From Prevotella sp. (GTDB lineage: Bacteria > Bacteroidota > Bacteroidia > Bacteroidales > Bacteroidaceae): a DNA stretch of 5,767 bases. A model generated the notes under the pieces. The model saw nothing but the letters and a program-made list of their open reading frames with translations, searched no databases and had not been told where the DNA came from. This document shows, piece after piece, positions 1 through 5,767 of this stretch. The stretch is from NCBI GenBank assembly GCA_003483565.1, contig DMYZ01000133.1, positions 1-5,767 of the forward strand. The letters run 5' to 3'. Positions within the stretch are counted from its first letter, which is position 1, and each line of letters opens with the position of its first letter. Position numbers and translations under genes: made by a program.

Positions 1-2
1 CA

Positions 3-3000
3 GGTACAGTTGTTTCTTCTGATGACGGGCAACCAGTGGTGGGAGCATCCATCTTGGTCATGGGAACAAAGACAGGTACGGTGACCGATGTTGACGGACA
101 CTTTACTCTAAGTGTTCCGATTGGAAGCAAACTTCGTATTTCTTATTTGGGTATGCAACAAAAGATAATAAAAGCTGCTCCTCAAATGAAAATTACTCTG
201 CAAAATGATAATAGAACTCTCAAAGAAGTGGTTGTAACAGCTTTGGGCATTAAACGTGATGCCAGGACGTTGGGCTATTCTGCTACAACAGTGAATGCTG
301 ATGAGATTACAAAGAATCGTACGTCTGATATTGTGAGTAGTCTTTCTGGAACTGTTGCAGGTGTTCAAGTAAATTCTGCATCAGGGGATCCAGGCTCTTC
401 TCAGAGTATTATTATCCGTGGTTTCAGTTCTTTATCAGGTTCTAATCAACCTTTGTTCGTCATTGATGGAGTTCCCATGACCAACTCTTCTGTAAGTAGT
501 GCTGGAGAAATTAATGCGAATAATGCTTCGGAAAGGGGAAATGAGGAATTGAATGGCAATATGGATTTTGGTAATGGCGCAAGCGCTATTAATCCTGATG
601 ATGTGGCTAGCATAACTATTCTGAAAGGGGCAGCGGCTACGGCTCTTTATGGTAGCCGTGCTGCTTGCGGGGTCGTAATGATTACGACGAAGTCGGGTAC
701 TGCTCATAAGAATGGTGTTGGCGTTGAGTATAATGGTGGTGTTCAATGGTCTGTAGTTGGTCGCCTTCCTGAAATGCAAAATGAGTTCGGTATGGGATGG
801 AATGCTCAGAAGACTGAAATTGAAAATGGTTCCTGGGGACCGGCTTTTGATGGCTCTCAACTCCGTTATGGTGAGGTGTATAACAACTCACAGAAGATCA
901 AAACATATAAAGCTATAAAGAATAATATACGTGACTTCTTTGATACGGGCTTGCGTTATAATAATAGTTTGTCATTGAATAATGCCAATGATAATGGTAG
1001 TTATTTTGTATCCCTTTCACAAATATCGAATAATGGTATTTTACCTACCAATGCAGATTCGTATGATAAATATACCTATTCGTTCCGTGGAGATTACAAG
1101 ATCAAGAATTTGACGGTCAGCTCGGATGTAAACTATTCAGCTCAGCGTAATAAATTTGCTTTGACGGGTCAGGGACTGAGTATGATTAACTCTATTTATC
1201 AGACTCCTCGTGATATTTCTTTAAAAGATCTTGAAAATCTTAATGATCCGTTCAATAGTCCGGGATATTACTATACTCCATACGGTGTAACTAATCCTTA
1301 CTGGGTTTTGAAGAATTACAAGACTGAATATAAAGCAGAAAAGATCTTCGGTAAATTACAGTTTGACTATGATTTCTTGAAGTATTTCCGTGCAACCTAT
1401 CGTTTTGGTCTTGATGCGACTAACAGCGAACAGGCATTAGGAATTCCAAACATGTATTCTCTTTTCCAGGGTACACCAAACTGGACACAGGGAGTATTCA
1501 ACTCTTCTAAAGGTGATGATAAAGAGACGATGGTCCGTCACCGTGAGATTAACCAAGACTTTATGTTAAGGTATAATCAAAATATTATGTCACAATTTAA
1601 TGTCAATGCTTTGGTTGGTCTCAACTATAACGAACGCAGATACCATAGTCAAACATCAGAGGTGACAAATCTAACTATTCCTGATTGGTTTAACTTAAGT
1701 AATTCGGCTGATACCCCTTCAGTAGAAACATATACCTACCGTCGTCGTTTGTATGGCTTGTATGGTCAGGTAGACTTGGCTTGGAAAGAGATGGTTTACT
1801 TGTCTGTAACGGGGCGTAATGACTGGTCTTCTACATTGCCAAAGGGTAACCGCTCTTTCTTCTATCCTGGTATAACCGGTAGTTGGGTTTTCTCGAATCT
1901 TTTTGGAAATGATTTGCAAAGATGGTTTGACTTTGCCAAATTGCGCTTAGCTTGGGGACAGACAGGTAATGATGCTGATGTATATATGGTAGATCCGTAT
2001 TTTACCAAGGCTTCTTCTGATGCATCCGGTTGGGGAACAGTCACATTTCCGCTAAACGGAGTCAACTCTTATTCAAGGGGTAATATTTTAGGCAGTAGTA
2101 CATTACAGCCGGAAATTACAACAGAGTTTGAAGTTGGTTATAATGTGGATTTCTTTAAGGGACGTATCAATCTTGATATGGACTACTATAATAGAAATTC
2201 CAATAAACAGATATTCCAGTTGACTTCGGATCCAGCAACGGGCTACACCTTACAGAATATGAACTTGGGTAAGATTCGCAATCAGGGTATAGAGGCATTG
2301 TTGAGTGTCAAACCTGTTTTAACGAGTAATTTTGGTTGGACAACGGCATTTAGTTTTACAAAGAACTGGAGTAAGGTTATTAGCCTTCCTGCATCATTGG
2401 GAGGACAGTCTTCTTTGGAAGGGGTTAACGGGCAAGCCCAACTTTATGCAATTACAGGTATGGCTTTGGGGCAGTTTAAGGCTGAGGTTCCTGAGCGTGA
2501 CCCGGAAGGCCATATTGTCGTAAACTCAAGTACTGGCCTGCCGGTAGCTGCTTCTGAACAAGCTATCGTAGGGACGATGAACAATAAGTATACTTTGGGT
2601 ATTAATACAACTCTTCGTTATCGGGAGTTCAGTTTGAATTTCGTGTTTGATATTCGTCAGGGTGGCCTGATGTATTCACGTACAAAGAGCATCAACTATT
2701 TTACAGGTAATGCTAAACAGACTCTTTATAATGATCGTCATACCTTTATCGTACCGAATTCGGTTAATAAAGTTACTGATGCAAAGGGGAATGTCACTTA
2801 TGTCGAGAATACGACACCGATTTCTCAAGCTGATATTGATGATTATTTTAACGCCGGTGGAGAAGAGATGGGAAGTGCATGGTTGATTCCAAAGTCATTT
2901 GTGAAATTGCGTAATGTGTCTCTTTCTTGGAATCTTCCGAAGCCTTGGTTAGAGCGTACTTTCCTTACTGGTGTCCGCTTGACCTTATTTGGAACCAATT

Positions 3001-3143
3001 TGCTGTGCTGGACTCCTAGCGGAAATTCATTTATTGATCCTGAATCTACTAGTTTTGGTAATGACCTCCAGGGTAATTATGGCGAATACTCAGCCAATCC
3101 TTCTTCAAGGAATTTCGGATTCAATGTCCAGGTTAAATTTTAA
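3..3143 (+). CDS. SusC/RagA-family TonB-dependent outer-membrane receptor, 5' end missing
   Basis: This is the channel subunit of a SusCD nutrient importer, driven by TonB across the outer membrane. The frame is open to the left edge, so the gene starts outside the window; an in-frame GTG at 36 is not its start, because the codons before it already encode domain sequence (GTVVSSDDGQPVVGAS). The visible 1046 residues show a CarboxypepD_reg-like N-terminal extension (about 1-70), a TonB-box-like VVVTALGI (76-83), and a plug (about 85-228) with LFVIDGVPM and the family signature around ITILKGAAATALYGSRAA. The beta-barrel carries SusC hallmarks such as SVTGRNDWSS (from 601), LRLAWGQTGN (from 647) and LQPEITTEFEVGYN (from 701). 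The chain ends in GFNVQVKF, with the terminal phenylalanine of outer-membrane barrel proteins. Only the signal peptide and a few residues should be lacking. It ends with tandem stops TAA TAG, 13 bases before the SusD gene. Family assignment is secure; the substrate is not shown by the sequence. Confidence 0.96.
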   Translation, partial: GTVVSSDDGQPVVGASILVMGTKTGTVTDVDGHFTLSVPIGSKLRISYLGMQQKIIKAAPQMKITLQNDNRTLKEVVVTALGIKRDARTLGYSATTVNADEITKNRTSDIVSSLSGTVAGVQVNSASGDPGSSQSIIIRGFSSLSGSNQPLFVIDGVPMTNSSVSSAGEINANNASERGNEELNGNMDFGNGASAINPDDVASITILKGAAATALYGSRAACGVVMITTKSGTAHKNGVGVEYNGGVQWSVVGRLPEMQNEFGMGWNAQKTEIENGSWGPAFDGSQLRYGEVYNNSQKIKTYKAIKNNIRDFFDTGLRYNNSLSLNNANDNGSYFVSLSQISNNGILPTNADSYDKYTYSFRGDYKIKNLTVSSDVNYSAQRNKFALTGQGLSMINSIYQTPRDISLKDLENLNDPFNSPGYYYTPYGVTNPYWVLKNYKTEYKAEKIFGKLQFDYDFLKYFRATYRFGLDATNSEQALGIPNMYSLFQGTPNWTQGVFNSSKGDDKETMVRHREINQDFMLRYNQNIMSQFNVNALVGLNYNERRYHSQTSEVTNLTIPDWFNLSNSADTPSVETYTYRRRLYGLYGQVDLAWKEMVYLSVTGRNDWSSTLPKGNRSFFYPGITGSWVFSNLFGNDLQRWFDFAKLRLAWGQTGNDADVYMVDPYFTKASSDASGWGTVTFPLNGVNSYSRGNILGSSTLQPEITTEFEVGYNVDFFKGRINLDMDYYNRNSNKQIFQLTSDPATGYTLQNMNLGKIRNQGIEALLSVKPVLTSNFGWTTAFSFTKNWSKVISLPASLGGQSSLEGVNGQAQLYAITGMALGQFKAEVPERDPEGHIVVNSSTGLPVAASEQAIVGTMNNKYTLGINTTLRYREFSLNFVFDIRQGGLMYSRTKSINYFTGNAKQTLYNDRHTFIVPNSVNKVTDAKGNVTYVENTTPISQADIDDYFNAGGEEMGSAWLIPKSFVKLRNVSLSWNLPKPWLERTFLTGVRLTLFGTNLLCWTPSGNSFIDPESTSFGNDLQGNYGEYSANPSSRNFGFNVQVKF

Positions 3144-3156
3144 TAGGCATACAAGT

Positions 3157-4623
3157 ATGAAAAAAACAATATTATATATGGCCGTTGCAACCTTGATGCT
3201 GTCAGGTTGTAGCATTGATGTCAATCATGATCCGAACCATCCTACAAATGTAGATCCTGCACTGGAATTGCCTGGCGCAGAAAGTTCTCTGGCCACTGTA
3301 GCCGGTGATGGGATGGAGACTCCATCAGGTATATTTGTTCAATATTTTGATCAACTTCCGGAGTCTGAACAATATGGTGATTTAGTAAGATATTATATTA
3401 CTCAGTCTTCTGCCGTGCTTGATCGGAGTTACAGCACCTTATATGCCGGGACTTTAATGGATCTTCAGGATATTCTGAATTCAACTGAGGTTTCCGGTGC
3501 TGATAAGTTTGCAGCAGAGTGTCTTCGTACATACGGATTGCAATTAGCTGTAGATAACTGGGACCAGGCTCCTTATAAAGAAGCTCTTCAGGGTAATGCA
3601 AACACTCAGCCTCACTGGGATAAGGGTGAAGATATTTATAAAGGAGTTCTCAATGAACTAGATTCCGTGCAGAATTTAATTGGATCCTCTTCCATGACCG
3701 CTAATGACATGGTTAATGACCAAAATATGAAGCAGTGGATAGGTTTTGCTAATGCTTTGCGCCTGCGTATGTATTTGCGCTTTATTGATGCAAATGTCAA
3801 TGCTTCTGTCTATGAAGGTAAGGTGAAACAGCTTTTGGCTGATAACAACTTCTTTACGGGTGATATAAAATTTGATAATTATAAGGATGAAGCTGATCGT
3901 CGGAATCCTTGGTATTCAGATCAATATATAAATCTGAACACAACGAATTTATGTGCCGGTTATGCGATAATGTCCTATATGAAATCTACCAATGATACCA
4001 CACGTATTGCCTATGATTTTGCAAAGGATGGTCAAGGGAATTATACAGGTACACTCCCTGCAGCAAAATATGCTTTTCCTGCTTTAAAGAACGTTAACTG
4101 TAGTGAGATGAGATATCGTGCAACAATGCCCGTCTATTTCTTTACTCAGGCTGAGTTGCAATTCTTGATAGCAGAAGCACAACTTCGTTTTAATAATAAT
4201 GATGCAGCGGCTAAATCTGCTTATGAAGCTGGAATTGAAGCTGATTTTGAATCACGTGGATTAACTGGAGCCTCTAAATTGTATGAGGGCCCTGTAGCGT
4301 GGTCTACGGCTACTACTACGGAGGGGAAATTAAACCTGATTTATATGCAGAAATGGGTTTCATTACTCTATCGTGATCATACTGAGGCATGGAGTGAGCA
4401 AAGACGTACGGATGTGCCGAAATGGTCTTCAATTTCAGCCAAGGATATTTATAAGAGTCCTGTAGGCTATAATGCCGGAGACTTGATCGTTCCTGCGGTA
4501 AATGCTTTAGGGGGAAACAATGTGATTAAGCGGGAGTGGATTCCTTATGATGCAGCTTTGTATAATCCTAATACACCTAAGGCCATAGCAATCACTACTC
4601 CGGTTTGGTGGGATGTAAAATAG
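3157..4623 (+). CDS. SusD-like (SusD-like_2 type) nutrient-binding surface lipoprotein
   Basis: This is the substrate-capturing lid that pairs with the upstream SusC barrel on the cell surface. The 488-residue product starts with a lipoprotein signal, MKKTILYM to LSGC, with Cys18 as the lipidation site. That fixes the start at 3157: the frame is open further upstream, inside the susC gene, but starting there would bury the signal peptide. Features typical of the SusD/RagB superfamily, closest to the SusD-like_2 group, include NWDQAPYKEAL (134-144), ALRLRMYLRF (200-209), FFTQAELQFLIAEAQLRF (328-345), a QKW..LLYRDHTEAWSEQRRT segment (398-418), IPYDAALYN (462-470) and the terminal TPVWWDV. The length is normal for the family, and the fold is expected to be alpha-helical with TPR-like pairs. 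No Shine-Dalgarno sequence is seen in the 13-base gap, which is usual in Bacteroidota. The residues after Cys18 (SIDVN) make only a weak surface-export signal. Ligand specificity cannot be read from the sequence. Confidence 0.95.
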   Translation: MKKTILYMAVATLMLSGCSIDVNHDPNHPTNVDPALELPGAESSLATVAGDGMETPSGIFVQYFDQLPESEQYGDLVRYYITQSSAVLDRSYSTLYAGTLMDLQDILNSTEVSGADKFAAECLRTYGLQLAVDNWDQAPYKEALQGNANTQPHWDKGEDIYKGVLNELDSVQNLIGSSSMTANDMVNDQNMKQWIGFANALRLRMYLRFIDANVNASVYEGKVKQLLADNNFFTGDIKFDNYKDEADRRNPWYSDQYINLNTTNLCAGYAIMSYMKSTNDTTRIAYDFAKDGQGNYTGTLPAAKYAFPALKNVNCSEMRYRATMPVYFFTQAELQFLIAEAQLRFNNNDAAAKSAYEAGIEADFESRGLTGASKLYEGPVAWSTATTTEGKLNLIYMQKWVSLLYRDHTEAWSEQRRTDVPKWSSISAKDIYKSPVGYNAGDLIVPAVNALGGNNVIKREWIPYDAALYNPNTPKAIAITTPVWWDVK

Positions 4624-4627
4624 GTTA

Positions 4628-4659
4628 AGTTATTGACTAAGTTCTGATAGTAAATAACT
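4628..4659 (+). other. Imperfect AT-rich hairpin in the gap after the SusD gene
   Basis: The 52-base gap 4624-4675 contains an inverted repeat. AGTTATT (4628-4634) pairs with AATAACT (4653-4659). After one G-A mismatch, ACTA (4636-4639) pairs with TAGT (4648-4651) around an 8-base loop. Two more A-T pairs (4625-4626 with 4660-4661) are possible if A4627 bulges out. No T-run follows, so it does not look like a standard intrinsic terminator. It may be an RNA processing or stability element between susD and the small lipoprotein genes, or chance in AT-rich DNA. No promoter of the Bacteroides type (TTTG and TAnnTTTG) is evident in the gap. Confidence 0.35.
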
Positions 4660-4675
4660 AATGGCTTAAAAATAA

Positions 4676-5377
4676 ATGAATATGAAAAAAATATTATACA
4701 GTTTGATGCTTCTCACTTCTATCATAAGTTTGGTTTCGTGTGGAAGTGATGAACTTACGGATTCCAGGATAACGCAATATGTGACGATTACACTGAAGGG
4801 TGGTCAGATTTACACTTTGCCTGTTGGAACGACCTATCAGGATCCCGGATTTAGTGCTACTCAGGGGACAACTGATGTAACTTCTTCTGTAAAAGTGGAC
4901 GGCACGGCAGATGGATCAAAGGTGGGTTACTATCCTGTAACCTATTCTGCTACGAATCCAGATGGATTTTCCAGTTCTGTCACCAGAATGGTATTTGTCT
5001 ATAATCCAAAGATTACTACGGATCTCTCAGGCTCCTATAAAATTCAGTCAGGTTCCTATCGCGACTATCAGGGGACGGTTACCAAGTTCAGTGGTCAGGT
5101 TGTTACCTTGTCACAGGTCGCCTCTGGTGTCTTTTCCATTAGTGACTGGTTAGGTGGTTATTATGATCAGCTTAAGGGTTATGGATCTTCTTATGCAATG
5201 CCTGGGTATATGGGACTGGGGGCTGATAATACTTTTTCTGGACTTTATGGTCATGTTTCTGCATGGGGTGACTCTTATGATTCCGTTTCAGGTTCCTATG
5301 ATCCTGCGACAGGGACGGTCACTTTGGATGTTGCCTATGCAGGAAAGATGACATTCCATTTAATCTTAAATAAATAA
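4676..5377 (+). CDS. SusCD-associated lipoprotein, Ig-like domain plus BT_2262/DUF5012-like C-terminal domain
   Basis: This is a probable surface lipoprotein accessory to the SusCD pair; its biochemical role is not known to me. From the ATG at 4676 it has 233 residues. A second in-frame ATG at 4682 (MKKILYSL) is an equally good start, and neither has a Shine-Dalgarno sequence. The signal peptide ends in LVSC with Cys22, followed by GSDE, an acidic stretch of the kind that directs Bacteroidota lipoproteins to the cell surface. Residues about 35-109 resemble a DUF5011-type Ig-like sandwich (YQDPGFSATQGTTDVTSSV, then GYYPVTYSATNPDG). Residues about 115-233 are rich in Gly, Ser and Tyr. They contain three SGSY units and YDPATGTVTLDVAYAGKMTFHL, which looks like the C-terminal domain of the BT_2262 (DUF5012) family. 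The gene sits 52 bases after susD and 13 before another lipoprotein gene. The Ig-like assignment is firm; the C-terminal family name is from memory and needs a profile search. Confidence 0.9.
   Translation: MNMKKILYSLMLLTSIISLVSCGSDELTDSRITQYVTITLKGGQIYTLPVGTTYQDPGFSATQGTTDVTSSVKVDGTADGSKVGYYPVTYSATNPDGFSSSVTRMVFVYNPKITTDLSGSYKIQSGSYRDYQGTVTKFSGQVVTLSQVASGVFSISDWLGGYYDQLKGYGSSYAMPGYMGLGADNTFSGLYGHVSAWGDSYDSVSGSYDPATGTVTLDVAYAGKMTFHLILNK
5048..5322 (+). repeat. Two diverged 35-base in-frame repeats in the small lipoprotein gene
   Basis: Copies at 5048-5082 and 5288-5322 each consist of TCAGGTTCCTAT, then 12 unlike bases, then GGGACGGTNAC, in identical register. They encode SGSYRDYQGTVT and SGSYDPATGTVT and lie exactly 240 bases (80 codons) apart. 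A shorter relative of the first block, TCAGGCTCCTAT at 5027-5038 (also SGSY), lies 21 bases before the first copy. The pattern suggests repeated beta-hairpins within one domain and could reflect an old internal duplication or convergence on the same turn sequence. Confidence 0.6.
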
Positions 5378-5381
5378 AGGA
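5378..5381 (+). promoter_or_regulatory. Possible Shine-Dalgarno sequence for the fourth gene
   Basis: AGGA lies 9 bases before the ATG at 5391, directly after the stop codon of the preceding gene, in the 13-base gap 5378-5390. It is the only gap in the window with a purine-rich ribosome-binding motif. Because Bacteroidota ribosomes seldom depend on this motif, its effect is uncertain, but its position supports the chosen start. Confidence 0.4.
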
Positions 5382-5390
5382 AAATCGATT

Positions 5391-5767
5391 ATGAAGAAAT
5401 ATGTAATACTTCTTTTTGCAATTGTATTGACAACTTTTGCCTTTACTGGTTGTGATGATCCGGACGTCAATCCTGGTGGAACATCCGTTCAGGATATGGC
5501 TGGTCAGTGGGATGTTACCGTTGATGAAATCGATGGTAATGGTAAGGTGATTTCTGTAGATCCTTATCAGTTGGGTACGATTACTATGACTACCTATAAT
5601 ACGGCTTCTAATTCGGATAAGGAAATGTGGTTAGATGACAATAAAAATTTTTATAACTTTAAGTTTAAAGTTGATGTCAACTATACTGCTCGTACTTTTT
5701 CTGCTACACAACGTCTTTATTGCCCTGCAGATACAACAAATAATGGAACTGCAATTGTAACTAATGG
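5391..5767 (+). CDS. Lipid-binding-family (PF12888-like) lipoprotein, 3' end missing
   Basis: The frame is open from the ATG at 5391 to the right edge, giving 125 complete codons of an unfinished gene. The product begins with a lipoprotein signal, MKKYVILLFAIVL to FTGC, with Cys21 followed by DDPD, a good surface-export signal. The mature part has VQDMAGQWDVTVDEIDGNGK (33-52), DPYQLGTITMTTYNTAS (57-73), EMWLDDNKNFYNFKFKVDV (78-96) and the start of a further strand pair. This resembles the Bacteroidota 'lipid-binding putative hydrolase' family (PF12888), small lipocalin-like beta-barrel lipoproteins often encoded beside SusCD pairs. The family name does not prove lipid binding or hydrolysis, and I see no catalytic motif in the visible part. 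It follows the Ig-like lipoprotein gene by 13 bases and is surely in the same transcript. The start is supported by the signal peptide and the AGGA motif. Roughly a third or more of the protein is probably outside the window. Confidence 0.88.
   Translation, partial: MKKYVILLFAIVLTTFAFTGCDDPDVNPGGTSVQDMAGQWDVTVDEIDGNGKVISVDPYQLGTITMTTYNTASNSDKEMWLDDNKNFYNFKFKVDVNYTARTFSATQRLYCPADTTNNGTAIVTN

Noticed and set aside
36..38. GTG as start codon of the SusC-like gene.
   Set aside because: Upstream codons in the same frame already encode the conserved start of the CarboxypepD_reg-like domain, so the gene begins outside the window.
3..240. Recombinational shuffling site in the 5' part of the SusC gene, as known for some Bacteroides susC shufflons.
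   Set aside because: No inverted partner, second susC copy or recombinase gene is visible in the window.
435..860. Minus-strand open frame of 141 codons, and other minus-strand frames inside the SusC and SusD genes.
   Set aside because: They lie antisense to conserved plug and lid sequence, have no recognisable domain or start context, and look like shadows of the plus-strand genes.
2989..3156. In-frame upstream extension of the SusD frame to an ATG at 2989.
   Set aside because: It lies within the susC coding region and would place 56 residues before a clear lipoprotein signal peptide starting at 3157.
4661..4669. Two-codon mini-frame ATG GCT TAA before the Ig-like lipoprotein gene.
   Set aside because: It is too short and has no ribosome-binding signal; expected by chance in AT-rich DNA.
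4628..4675. Intrinsic terminator after the SusD gene.
   Set aside because: The stem is AT-rich and no T-run follows it; the downstream genes also fit the same operon.
4962..5351. Two plus-strand open frames overlapping the Ig-like lipoprotein gene in another frame.
   Set aside because: The host frame has a signal peptide and recognised domains; the alternative frames show no motif and no start signal.

Overview
The window looks like chromosomal DNA from a gut-type Bacteroidota (Bacteroides or Parabacteroides-like). The evidence is the gene content (a SusC/RagA-type TonB-dependent receptor followed by a SusD-like lipoprotein), a moderately AT-rich base composition judged by eye, lipoprotein signals with acidic residues after the cysteine, and mostly absent Shine-Dalgarno sequences. 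I cannot fix the species from sequence alone.

The layout is a single plus-strand run of four genes. From the left edge to 3143 is a SusC-like outer-membrane receptor that lacks only its N-terminal signal region. From 3157 to 4623 is a complete SusD-like (SusD-like_2 type) surface lipoprotein. A 52-base gap with an imperfect AT-rich hairpin follows. From 4676 to 5377 is a small lipoprotein with an N-terminal Ig-like (DUF5011-type) domain and a C-terminal domain resembling the BT_2262/DUF5012 family. From 5391 to the right edge is the start of a fourth lipoprotein that resembles the Bacteroidota 'lipid-binding' family (PF12888 type). Gaps are 13, 52 and 13 bases, so the genes are very probably co-transcribed. 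I see no RNA gene, mobile element, CRISPR array or convincing promoter or terminator.

Together the genes would form a nutrient importer in the outer membrane. SusC is the TonB-powered channel, SusD is the hinged lid that traps ligand, and the two small lipoproteins are probable surface accessory subunits. The same order of parts is known in Bacteroides thetaiotaomicron BT2264-BT2261, whose SusCD complex was crystallised with both extra lipoproteins and bound peptides. By that analogy the substrate could be oligopeptide rather than glycan, but this is inference: no enzyme or regulator is visible here. I judge this to be a recognisable, ordinary Bacteroidota uptake locus rather than a new kind of system. 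The least characterised parts are the two small lipoproteins.
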